Source of the DNA: Anaerolineaceae bacterium UBA2274
Lineage (GTDB): Bacteria > Chloroflexota > Anaerolineae > Anaerolineales > Anaerolineaceae
Reading direction: 5' to 3'
Assembly (NCBI GenBank): GCA_002347705.1
Contig: DDWY01000102.1
Coordinates: forward strand, 1-30,003
Length of the DNA stretch: 30,003 nucleotides
Position 1 is the stretch's first letter. Each line of letters begins with the position of its first letter. The notes beneath the pieces were generated by a model. It was not told the origin of the DNA and searched no databases. It saw only the letters and a program-made list of their open reading frames with translations. This document shows positions 1 through 8,408 of the stretch, one piece after another. The position numbers and the translations under genes are program-made.

Positions 1-3000
1 CGTGCTTTTGATGACCGCATTCAGGTAGGAGAAATCCATCGGCTTTTCGCCACCGCGCCAGGGGTGCCACAGGTCCGGGTTCAGCCAGCGGATGAGCAGG
101 AAGAAGGCAAACATCACGATCGTGACAACTTCTTCCACCACTAATTGCTTCCAAATCCGTTTCAAATCCCTAAGCAGCGCATGCCTCGTCAGCCAGCCGG
201 TTATCAGACCTGCCAATGCAATCAGACCGAGCACACCCAGCAGTAAACCTCGACTAACCGCCAATCCTGCCGATCCCAAAACAAAGGCGAGGTATGCAAA
301 CAGCAGGAAACCAATGATCTTTGAAAATCCGTAACCCTTATCCTTCAGTCCAGGCAGCCCCAACCGCAGCAAGGGGAAAACCAGCAAACCAAGCAGCAGC
401 GAAAATCCATAAAACGCTAGCACAGCCAAAGCCGGATAGCGGTTGAGCAGACCATTTCTGTCAAAGATTTCCGACCAGGTGCCGTTTTCCTGCTGCAGCT
501 CCAGGTCCTGCTCAGAGAGCATCAGAGTCGGCTTGCCGGACTTGTATTGGGAAGCCTGCCTGGGTGTGAGATAGATCACCTGACTGAGGTCCACCGAATC
601 AAGGAAGGCAGCCAGCTTTTCGGGATCAAAATCTTCCGTTTTGCGGAAAATCATCACTTTCGGGTGGTCATAAACCGAAAAGGCTTCTTCCGCGAACTGA
701 TCGTTGAATTCCCAATTTCCCAGGCTCGGATAGGACGTAAATACCTCAACCAATTCAAATCCAAGCTGCCCCTCAAACCTGCCGGGTTCCGCCAGGTTAT
801 AGCAGGTCACGCTGTCCATTTCTGCCGGGCAGCCCACCAGCGCGCGGTAGTAAGCCGTGCTGAGCGGATACCTTTCAAGCACGCGCGGGATGGTTCCCCA
901 CTGGCGGTTGGAGCTCATGAAGATGTATTCACCCTGGCTCAGCATCTGGAAGAAGCGATCCCGCTTAGCCTGGTCGTCCTGGGCGTACATGTCCAGGTTC
1001 AGGTCGCCGCGGAAGATCCCCAGGTTCGTATCATAGGGGATATATCCGTTCATCATCAGCGGCAAGCCGTCATCCCAGGCAGTTTCATGAACCACACCAA
1101 CCGTATTCACCGCAATCTGCCCAGAGCCGTCTACCAACTCAAGTTTCAGTTCAACATCCTGTATCCGGGTCAGGATCAGCCCTTGCGGCAGTTCAAAGAC
1201 CACCTCGCTGCCAAGCCCATGCCCCATATCCAGGAATGTCCCGCTGATTTCGGCACTGACCGTCTGTTGTGGGTCCTCCCCTGTGCTTGCCAAAGTCACC
1301 CGCAGGGTTTTAGCAGTGGGATTCTGCGAAACGTCCACCAACTGAGGGATCACCACCCGGCTTACCACGCCAGGTTTCGTGACGAATATCCGAATATTAA
1401 AGGGATTTTCCGCACTCACCTGCTGGCTGATCCTGGGCAGGTATTGCTTGTTCAAGCTGCCACTATCTTTTGTGTAGTTAATTACTGGCACGCCGGTGAG
1501 GTAGGGCTGACTGTTATCTGTCAAAAATCCAAGATCGAGAATGTAGGTTTTACCTTTTTCCAATCTGACAATTTCATTGAAATAGAAATCAAGGTTGCTG
1601 AGCTGATTCCCACCGCTCGGTTGGCTGCTAAGCGTCCCTGTCAGGATCGAATTCCCGCTTACGGCATCGCGAATGTCGAGCGTATAAAGGATGGGGTCAA
1701 CCGACAGCATCAGGTCCTGCACTTCCGGGAAGGTGACACTCTCAATTGTGCCATCGCGGTCTGCCACAAAAGCGCTCAGATAACTCTGACCTGGAAGAAG
1801 GCTCACCTGGTTGCGATACTGCCCCTGCTGTAGATGGACTCCATCCCCGCTCTCCACCAGCAGGTTGATTGGACCATCAATGTTTTCATAGATCCATTCG
1901 GAAGCCGCGATCCGGGTGACCGGCCGGGTGTAAATCCGGCTGAAGGCATAAGCGTATACAAGCGTTCCAGCCAACACCAACACTGCAGAAACCACACCGA
2001 CTATCCGCAAGCACTTGCGGGAAATTTTCAACTTTTTCCAGTGGAAATCGCGAGAGGCAGAAATGAGCTGCCAAAGTCCCCAGGCTGCAATGATTGCCAG
2101 CAGGGGATAAATGAGCATCAGATAGCGCATGGATTTGACCCATGCCAGCCCCTGCCAGGCAGCGTATATCAGGGTCCAAGCCAGTATTGGAAGACTGTCC
2201 CAATGCTTCTTGCGGATCACGCTAAAGCCCATTGCTAAAATGCTTGCGATCGCAGCCAACCCAAAGGGCAGACCCACTCCCCAAAGCACCAGGTTCTTAA
2301 ACGAAAACCACAGGGGGCGTCTTGCCCACTGCAGCGCAGGCGGAAAATCTACTTCTCCGGTGCTCTGCGCCTGCAGCGACCGCATGCTCTGCCACCAGTT
2401 TTGGTTAATCGAAAAATTAAAGAAACCGGGACCGTCAAAGGCATAAGGCTGGCAAATCCTGAAAACCACGAAGCTCATCACAGCCGCCAGGAACATTCTT
2501 GCGATCATTGGCAGGAAGGCTTGTTCTTTGCCCTCATTTTCCAGCCTGAAGTAGCGCACCCCCTCCACCAAAGGCAGCAGCAATGCCAGGGAAACCGCGT
2601 TAATTTTGGAGGCTGTTGCCATGCCAAGCGCCGCCCCAAAAGCCAGGGTTGGCCAGATCTCGTACCAGACCTGTTTCGCCTTGCCTGTATCATCTGCAAG
2701 CATTAAAGACGGCCGTTTCAGGATAATTACGGCTATCAGCACGGTTAACATCCCGAAAGTATTGGTGAACGAATCGACGGTCATGAAATGGGCAAGCTGA
2801 ATTGGCAGCACCGCGAATGCGTACAGTGCAGCCGCGATCAACCCTACCCAGCGATTAAAAAGCTTCCTGGCAACAATGAAAGTGAGCAAGATGGTGATCG
2901 TATCCATCACTGCTGACATCGTCCGTCCCAGCAGCGTATTGAGGTCGTAACCCACCTGCCCGGTCCATTCGCCCGCGTATCGCACCATAAATACAGGTAA

Positions 3001-3282
3001 GGTGCCATACACAAAAAAGCCAAAATCCTTATTGCCCGGATTGAGGGGTGAAGAAGCCGTATCAAAGTACTCCCTTGCGGTCCAAACCGGCTCAATGGCA
3101 TTGATTACCATTGAAAGGTAGCGCTCATCAGGATGCAGATGCCTTGATTCATCCCAGTTATTGTTCATACTCCGGAAGGTCCACCCAGCCAGGAGGATCG
3201 TCACTAAAGAGAGGACCATGAGGATGGACTTCCAGTCGATTTTTCTTGTTTCTTGAATCTTCTGTCCAGTTTCTACATTCAT
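1..3282 (-). CDS. GT39-like glycosyltransferase fused to DUF2298 (YYY) membrane domain, 3' end beyond window
   Basis: The minus-strand frame is open from ATG at 3282 to the left edge (1094 codons, no stop). Residues about 20-35 form a first membrane helix. A loop with HPDERYLSM (D52, E53) follows, matching the acidic motif of GT-C/GT39 (PMT_2) enzymes that use polyprenyl-phosphate sugars, then many hydrophobic helices to about residue 420. A long soluble, beta-rich stretch (about 430-880) follows. After this come more helices (about 930-1065) and, at the very end, NPDLWHPW and GGEKPMDFSYLNA, which I recognise as the start of the DUF2298/YYY membrane domain. Start is 4 bp after the stop of the gene upstream, so the two are probably co-translated; the Shine-Dalgarno (SD) sequence is weak. 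The C-terminal domain is truncated by the window, not by mutation. Substrate and product unknown; membrane transfer of a sugar to an envelope glycoconjugate is inferred. Confidence 0.82.
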   Translation of the reverse strand, partial: MNVETGQKIQETRKIDWKSILMVLSLVTILLAGWTFRSMNNNWDESRHLHPDERYLSMVINAIEPVWTAREYFDTASSPLNPGNKDFGFFVYGTLPVFMVRYAGEWTGQVGYDLNTLLGRTMSAVMDTITILLTFIVARKLFNRWVGLIAAALYAFAVLPIQLAHFMTVDSFTNTFGMLTVLIAVIILKRPSLMLADDTGKAKQVWYEIWPTLAFGAALGMATASKINAVSLALLLPLVEGVRYFRLENEGKEQAFLPMIARMFLAAVMSFVVFRICQPYAFDGPGFFNFSINQNWWQSMRSLQAQSTGEVDFPPALQWARRPLWFSFKNLVLWGVGLPFGLAAIASILAMGFSVIRKKHWDSLPILAWTLIYAAWQGLAWVKSMRYLMLIYPLLAIIAAWGLWQLISASRDFHWKKLKISRKCLRIVGVVSAVLVLAGTLVYAYAFSRIYTRPVTRIAASEWIYENIDGPINLLVESGDGVHLQQGQYRNQVSLLPGQSYLSAFVADRDGTIESVTFPEVQDLMLSVDPILYTLDIRDAVSGNSILTGTLSSQPSGGNQLSNLDFYFNEIVRLEKGKTYILDLGFLTDNSQPYLTGVPVINYTKDSGSLNKQYLPRISQQVSAENPFNIRIFVTKPGVVSRVVIPQLVDVSQNPTAKTLRVTLASTGEDPQQTVSAEISGTFLDMGHGLGSEVVFELPQGLILTRIQDVELKLELVDGSGQIAVNTVGVVHETAWDDGLPLMMNGYIPYDTNLGIFRGDLNLDMYAQDDQAKRDRFFQMLSQGEYIFMSSNRQWGTIPRVLERYPLSTAYYRALVGCPAEMDSVTCYNLAEPGRFEGQLGFELVEVFTSYPSLGNWEFNDQFAEEAFSVYDHPKVMIFRKTEDFDPEKLAAFLDSVDLSQVIYLTPRQASQYKSGKPTLMLSEQDLELQQENGTWSEIFDRNGLLNRYPALAVLAFYGFSLLLGLLVFPLLRLGLPGLKDKGYGFSKIIGFLLFAYLAFVLGSAGLAVSRGLLLGVLGLIALAGLITGWLTRHALLRDLKRIWKQLVVEEVVTIVMFAFFLLIRWLNPDLWHPWRGGEKPMDFSYLNAVIKST

Positions 3283-3286
3283 ACAA

Positions 3287-5374
3287 TCACTGACCTACAA
3301 TAAAAAGGATAAAGTTCTTGTCCGGATTTGTGGTTTGATAGGTGCTGATGACGCCCTCCGGGTAGACGGACTGCAGCTCGGCAATGCTGTTCTTGTCCAT
3401 CGGGTTGAGGATGAACAGTTTCGGGAGGGTGACGCTCTGCGTGTTTGCAATTTCTGTTGCCGACAAACTTAGATTTTGTTCGGGCCGCCCCATGCTGATC
3501 GCCACCGCCCGGGAATCGACCCAATAGGGGTAGCTGATCAGGTAGCTGAGCCCTTCTTTGCCCGAAGAATAAAATCGATTGATAACTTCCCCGATCTCAC
3601 TCGCGTTCCAGGCGGAATTCTTATATTGGCTGGCATACTCTTTTGAAATAAGATTGTAATTGCTGATCACAATCGGTCCAAACATGAGCACGCCTGTAAT
3701 CATCACTACTGCCAGAGACTTTCGCTTGAAGGCACCTGTGATGATCCTGAAAATCACCACAATGCCATAAGCTGAAGTCAGCAAAACCGGAATTGCAGCT
3801 CCAACTGCTCTCGTCATGGAAGGATTCTCAGCAGGGAATGCCAAAGATAAGGCACTTGGCAGCAATAGTACCGGATAAAGCAGCAGCATAAGTGGTAATT
3901 TCCAATCTCTGCTTGCTTTGTATTGCCTGATCACGCTGACGATTCCCACGAGGAAAAAGACAGCCGTCAGCCCATCCACTGCTCCCCGGTTGGCGATGCT
4001 GTCCACCCAGCTTCCCTGGTTGGTCCAGTTTGCAAGCCCAAGTGCTTTGATAAAATTACTCAGAAAGATCAAAACCGGATTTCCGGTATAAGCGACTTCA
4101 TATTCCCCAACTCGCGCCAAAATAGGCGCAAAGTAGCTCCCCGGCTCCAGGCTGATCGCCCTTAGCAGTGGCAATGCCGCGATAAGGGTAAGCAATAAGC
4201 CAATTCCAAACAAAGCCAGGACCTGGCCAGGCTTGACCGACTTTTTCCCGCTTTTCCAACTGAGGATCACAACCACAGCTACTAGCGGGAAGATGAGGAA
4301 AATTTTATTGCTCATCAAACCCAGCCCGGCTGCAAGCGCAGACAGCAGGAAATATCGCCCATCCCGTTCATCCAGACCCTTCACCAGGCTAAAAAGCGCT
4401 CCTGCCATCAGAGGGAAAACCAATCCGCCACCAATCACTGCTCTTTCCTGCAAAACCAGCCAAAAACTCACTCCTGCCAGCCCGGCTGCAGCCAACCCCA
4501 CCCAACGGTTCGCGATCGTCTTCCCCAATCCATAAACAAAGCCTATCCCGATCAAACCTGCCAAAGCATTTGCCAGGCGGATTGTTTCCATTTTGAGGGT
4601 TCTTCCAGAAAAAAGCGCCACCATGTTTGCCCAATAATAATTTAGCGGCTCTGGTACGGCATTGCGCGAAAACAGAATGTAGTCCGCTCCCTGTCGAATT
4701 TCACTCACGGAAAAGTAGGTCTCAACCTGCGCGCTGATAATTTCCGGCGGCAATCCTGCCAGATCCTTCAGTCGAAAAATCATTCCAATCACTGCCACGA
4801 TCAGCAACAGGATCAAAAACACCCGGTCATTTTTCCAATGTTGCCAGAATCTCCAGTTCAGTTTTGACTCACTTTGCCCGGAATCCCTTGCCGGCCAGAA
4901 AGTGTACAAAGCGCACACAATTGCTGTCAGCCAGCTCAGGGTTTGCAGCCAGCCAAAACGGTTCTCGCTAAACAGCAAAAAGCACACTGCCGCCATTGCC
5001 AGGGTCGCCAATAACCAGATGGGTTTTAGATGGAACTTTATGCCTTCGAATTCGTCCCCAGTGAGTTTTTCAGCCTTGAGTGGCTCGCTTGGAATGCCAA
5101 GCCACAAGCAAATCAATCCGCTTACGATCACCATAATTCCAACGATGGGTAAGGACTGCCTGTCCAACCCAAGCAGGATCTGCCCAATAAGCGTCAGGCT
5201 GATGCCTATCCAAAAAGCGGGCTTTACCCCAGCAGAACCATCAAGGATGTGAACCTGCTCGCTTACTGTTTCAGTAGATTTATCTTTGATTTTAAATTGA
5301 GCATCGATCCAACGCCTTACGTATTCCAGTACGGTGAGGTCATCATCTTCTGGCAGGCTTTCATTAAAATCCAT
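3287..5374 (-). CDS. GT-C (GT39-like) integral membrane glycosyltransferase
   Basis: A 695-aa protein with an acidic soluble N-terminus (1-50), two hydrophobic pairs (about 53-93 and 118-160), then a GT39-like core from about 185 with some ten helices and a C-terminal soluble tail (about 575-695). The first core loop reads GLPPEIISAQVETY (207-220), where GT39 enzymes carry their acidic catalytic motif. E211 and E219 are present, but Chloroflexi relatives I remember have an Asp where this protein has A215 or Q216. FSRNAVPEPLNYYW (235-248) is a typical conserved follow-on segment. It lies 53 bp after the methyltransferase gene, without a clear SD sequence, and 4 bp before the GT39-DUF2298 gene. 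Likely role: lipid-linked sugar transfer at the outer face of the membrane. Family call is firm; specificity is unknown and activity is uncertain because of the loop. Confidence 0.8.
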   Translation of the reverse strand: MDFNESLPEDDDLTVLEYVRRWIDAQFKIKDKSTETVSEQVHILDGSAGVKPAFWIGISLTLIGQILLGLDRQSLPIVGIMVIVSGLICLWLGIPSEPLKAEKLTGDEFEGIKFHLKPIWLLATLAMAAVCFLLFSENRFGWLQTLSWLTAIVCALYTFWPARDSGQSESKLNWRFWQHWKNDRVFLILLLIVAVIGMIFRLKDLAGLPPEIISAQVETYFSVSEIRQGADYILFSRNAVPEPLNYYWANMVALFSGRTLKMETIRLANALAGLIGIGFVYGLGKTIANRWVGLAAAGLAGVSFWLVLQERAVIGGGLVFPLMAGALFSLVKGLDERDGRYFLLSALAAGLGLMSNKIFLIFPLVAVVVILSWKSGKKSVKPGQVLALFGIGLLLTLIAALPLLRAISLEPGSYFAPILARVGEYEVAYTGNPVLIFLSNFIKALGLANWTNQGSWVDSIANRGAVDGLTAVFFLVGIVSVIRQYKASRDWKLPLMLLLYPVLLLPSALSLAFPAENPSMTRAVGAAIPVLLTSAYGIVVIFRIITGAFKRKSLAVVMITGVLMFGPIVISNYNLISKEYASQYKNSAWNASEIGEVINRFYSSGKEGLSYLISYPYWVDSRAVAISMGRPEQNLSLSATEIANTQSVTLPKLFILNPMDKNSIAELQSVYPEGVISTYQTTNPDKNFILFIVGQ

Positions 5375-5427
5375 GCTGATATTTTATTCCAATCCTGCTT
5401 CAGGTGCTGTAAAGCTACCTTAAAAGC

Positions 5428-6234
5428 TTAAAAATCCTTCGTCGCGACATAAAAAGTGCAGCAACCATTTTCATCTAAGGGCGACTCTACCAAACGGCGT
5501 ATGCGGTCAAAATGAATGAAAGGATTCTTTCGGCTCTTAAATAAGACCCATTTGCCAAACAGCTTTTTCCACAATAGATTTGGCAGGTTGGCAGCGTGTC
5601 CGCGTTCCAATTGATGCAGGGCTTCCCTGGGGAAATAATTCCAATGCTTCACCTCACCAAAACCGGCAATCCGCAGCCGTTCCACCCAAACTTCAGGCGC
5701 ATCCAGGTTGACGTGCCGCGACACCCAGTTGAAAAACCGCGAATAATGCTTTGCAAGGAAACCCAAGCCCATCTTGCGCAGCACTTCCATGCCCCACAGT
5801 TCGGTTCTAAAGCGCTCATTCGGCACCGCACAGATGAAATGCCCGCCTGGTTGCAAACAGCGCCCGACCTCATTCAGAACCTCCTGAACGCCAGCAATGT
5901 GTTCCAGCACGGAATTGCTGATGGCAGTTGGAAACTGACCGCTCTCAAACGGCAGTTCCTGTCCATTCGCCAGCGCCAGAGAACGATAGACCTTCCAGCT
6001 TTCTGCCTCCCTGAGAGGTGCCAGCCAGGGGTCAATCCCGTCCACGACTTTCCCTTCCAGCATGGCCCAGGCAAAATGCCCATCCCCTGCGCCAATGTCC
6101 AGAATCGGTTCTACAAGCAAGTCTGGTGGATATTGACTCTGTTCCACAGCCCGCAGCATGCCGCGAAAATAGGGCAAATAAAACAACTGCCGTTCGCAGA
6201 TTTCATCCAATTGTTTTTTACGCAATTCACTCAT
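5428..6234 (-). CDS. class I SAM-dependent methyltransferase
   Basis: A 268-aa soluble protein. SAM-binding motif I is ILDIGAGDGHFAW (44-56), followed by an acidic end of beta 2 (VDGIDPW, 64-70), the NGQELPF segment (90-96), motif SNSVLEHI (106-113) and LQPGGHF (127-133). This is the Methyltransf_11-like Rossmann layout. The C-terminal half (about 140-268) is basic and aromatic and probably determines the acceptor. It starts 3 bp after the stop of the GT4 glycosyltransferase and precedes two membrane glycosyltransferases, so it may methylate a sugar or lipid intermediate of the same surface pathway. That role comes from position only; the sequence does not identify the substrate. Confidence 0.85.
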   Translation of the reverse strand: MSELRKKQLDEICERQLFYLPYFRGMLRAVEQSQYPPDLLVEPILDIGAGDGHFAWAMLEGKVVDGIDPWLAPLREAESWKVYRSLALANGQELPFESGQFPTAISNSVLEHIAGVQEVLNEVGRCLQPGGHFICAVPNERFRTELWGMEVLRKMGLGFLAKHYSRFFNWVSRHVNLDAPEVWVERLRIAGFGEVKHWNYFPREALHQLERGHAANLPNLLWKKLFGKWVLFKSRKNPFIHFDRIRRLVESPLDENGCCTFYVATKDF

Positions 6235-6237
6235 CAG

Positions 6238-7383
6238 CTAATCCAAAGAAGCAAAAATTTCCTGGTAGCGTTCAGCTACCTGTTCTTGCTCGAAGTTTTT
6301 CAAATAAGACTCAGGGATTACCCGCAATCCATCACCTTCGTCCAAAACGGAGAGGATGCCTTCTGCCAGTGCCACTGCATTCCGCACCGGCACAATCCGC
6401 CCCATCCCGGTTTGCAGCACCGGTTGCCTTACTCCCGGCAGGTCGGATGCCACAACGGGCGTCCCCTGGCTCATCGCTTCGATCTGCACAATCCCGAAAG
6501 ATTCTGTCGCGTTCAGGCTCGAAAATACCAACAAATCGCAGGCAGCAAAAAAACGCATGAAGTCTTCGTCCGTCAGAAACCCAAGCGACTTCCATTTCTC
6601 GCCAAAGGGTTGGATCATCGCCTCCACCTTTGCCAGGTAGGCTTCCTCACCAATCACGCCTTTCCAACTGCCGGCATGCACAACCCTCGCAGTGGGATGC
6701 TTTTCCCAAACCAGAGGAAGCGCTTGTGCCAAGTATTCATAACCCTTTTCGCTGGCGACCCTGCCTGCCAGACCAAGTACCTTATCACTGTCAGACAAGC
6801 CAAAATTTTTGCGAAAATCCATCTTTTCATCTGGGGAGGATTTCAGAAACACCACCGGTGTAGGCACTTCAATTACCTTATCCAGGTGAGGCTTTAAGAT
6901 TTCTGAATGCTGGGCATAATCGAGCGTATTTTGCACAATTACCCGCGCCTGTTTGAGCGTTTGCTTTCCCAACAGGTTCGTTCCCCAGCCCGCCAGCCGG
7001 CTGAACCAGCCGCCGCTCATCACCAGGTCGCAGTGGTATGTCGCCACCAGGGGCTTCTTCAGTTGCTTTGCCAGGCGCGCGAAAACAAAGGACTCAAACT
7101 GCGGCATATGCACGTTCACCACATCCGCCCACGCAATCCACTTTTTCGCCAGGGTCTTCAAGTCTGGCATCAACACACCCTTGGAAAGCTTCATCCCCAC
7201 TTTAACACGTACAATTTTTACGGCATCAAGGTTTTCTTCCAACGGCAGGCTTTTCTCATACTGCGAGGTCAGCACGCATACTTCGTACCCAAGTCCAAGC
7301 AAACCGCGCGCGAGCCTCAGCGCATAGACGGACAAGCCTGAGTTGTAAGGATGGAAATAAGTGGAGGTGATCAGCACTTTCAT
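6238..7383 (-). CDS. GT4-family (GT-B fold) glycosyltransferase
   Basis: A 381-aa cytosolic enzyme. The N-terminal domain starts MKVLITSTYFHPYNSG, with the glycine turn typical of GT4 acceptor domains. The donor domain has LGLAGRVASEKG (203-214), where the R and K usually bind the nucleotide-sugar phosphates, and ESFGIVQIE (294-302), the E-x7-E signature of retaining GT4 enzymes, followed by MSQGTPVVASDLPG. HCDL (117-120) resembles the conserved His region of PimB/MshA-type enzymes. ATG overlaps the flippase-like stop by 4 bp, and the methyltransferase follows after 3 bp. Probably transfers a hexose from an NDP-sugar to a lipid or polysaccharide acceptor on the inner face of the membrane. Donor and acceptor cannot be read from sequence. 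Confidence 0.9.
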   Translation of the reverse strand: MKVLITSTYFHPYNSGLSVYALRLARGLLGLGYEVCVLTSQYEKSLPLEENLDAVKIVRVKVGMKLSKGVLMPDLKTLAKKWIAWADVVNVHMPQFESFVFARLAKQLKKPLVATYHCDLVMSGGWFSRLAGWGTNLLGKQTLKQARVIVQNTLDYAQHSEILKPHLDKVIEVPTPVVFLKSSPDEKMDFRKNFGLSDSDKVLGLAGRVASEKGYEYLAQALPLVWEKHPTARVVHAGSWKGVIGEEAYLAKVEAMIQPFGEKWKSLGFLTDEDFMRFFAACDLLVFSSLNATESFGIVQIEAMSQGTPVVASDLPGVRQPVLQTGMGRIVPVRNAVALAEGILSVLDEGDGLRVIPESYLKNFEQEQVAERYQEIFASLD

Positions 7384-8408
7384 CCGAGTTTGCTACCCCC
7401 TGCCTGACTTCTGGTGCTTCGCACCAGCGAGCCCAGGTTTTCGCCCATCAGATAAATTCCGATCATGCCCAGGAAAATCGGAATGATGACCTGCACCGCG
7501 TGAACCACCAGCGCCATTGCCAGGGCGTCCGCTTTCCCCACACCCACAAGCGAATAGGCAGCCACAGCCCCAGCTTCAAATACACCCAAGCCTGCCGGCG
7601 CGGAAGGCAGCGCGTTCACAAAAGCGCTGGCTGGCGTGATCAAAAGCGGCCACCACCATTGAGGGTGATCCAGAATAGCATGCTGCAATATTCCAAACTC
7701 AACCATAGACATTACCCAACTGATCGCTAACAGCAGGAAAGCCGTGAAAAAAAGTTTAGGTTTCAGGAAGATCTGAAAGCCTGTCAGCAATTTATCCAGA
7801 GCCGGCAGTATTTTGTTTTTTATGAGCTTTTTTGATCCAAAACGGTGATCAAGCCAGCCAATAAGGTTTTCTCTGCGCCAGGCGCTGAAAAAAATAATTA
7901 CACTGCCAATCAATAAGGCGATCGCAGTAATGATAACAACGCGCTTAAGATTGCTTTCTCCGACCATTAGCGGCAAAGTCGCCAGGAAGAAGAGTGAGCC
8001 GATCATAAGGTCCATCATGCGCTCGGTCACAATGGCAGCAAACACTTCCGGGTAATTGTGCTTGCCCTTGCCATGCCTCACCAGCAGCACCGCTCTGCCA
8101 ACTTCCCCCAACCTGAACGGCAAAATGCTGTTAAGCAGGTAACCCGCGTTCATCGCCCAGAATGCCGCGGAAAACGTAAACTCTTTTCCAAGGATCAGCC
8201 AACAGACCAAGCCCCTAACGAGCAAACCAAGCGTAAAACAAGCAATGATCAAGACCATCATCAGAGGCGTTAAGGACCTGAAAGCGTTCAGAAATGCCTG
8301 CAGGTCTATCTGCCTAACCAGCAGCCAGATTGCCAGCCCGCTGATCAGCAGCGCCACAGCAAACCGCGCAAAATCGCCGGCGCGAAAGCCCTTGCTTGCT
8401 TCTGTCAT
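7380..8408 (-). CDS. flippase-like LPG_synthase_TM (UPF0104/AglD-type) membrane protein
   Basis: About 342 aa with eight or so membrane helices. Family hallmarks are NSILPFRLGEVGRAVLL (94-110) and NALPSAPAGLGVFEAG (266-281, counted from the upstream TTG), typical of the lysylphosphatidylglycerol synthase TM / AglD superfamily. Members sit beside glycosyltransferases and are thought to bind or move lipid-linked intermediates, or to feed a linked transferase. No C-terminal aminoacyl-transfer domain is present, so it is not an MprF. A TTG at 8411 is possible, but I chose ATG at 8408: it makes a TGATG junction with the lepA stop and has GGAG five bases upstream. It then overlaps the GT4 gene by 4 bp. 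Function within the glycosylation set is inferred. Confidence 0.85.
   Translation of the reverse strand: MTEASKGFRAGDFARFAVALLISGLAIWLLVRQIDLQAFLNAFRSLTPLMMVLIIACFTLGLLVRGLVCWLILGKEFTFSAAFWAMNAGYLLNSILPFRLGEVGRAVLLVRHGKGKHNYPEVFAAIVTERMMDLMIGSLFFLATLPLMVGESNLKRVVIITAIALLIGSVIIFFSAWRRENLIGWLDHRFGSKKLIKNKILPALDKLLTGFQIFLKPKLFFTAFLLLAISWVMSMVEFGILQHAILDHPQWWWPLLITPASAFVNALPSAPAGLGVFEAGAVAAYSLVGVGKADALAMALVVHAVQVIIPIFLGMIGIYLMGENLGSLVRSTRSQAGGSKLG

Noticed and set aside
547..1833. 428-codon plus-strand open frame
   Set aside because: It is antisense to the GT39-DUF2298 gene, has no SD and its peptide is His/Arg/Pro-rich with no recognisable domain.
5596..6897. 433-codon plus-strand open frame
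   Set aside because: Antisense to the methyltransferase and GT4 genes, both of which have clear motifs; the composition is that of a shadow frame.
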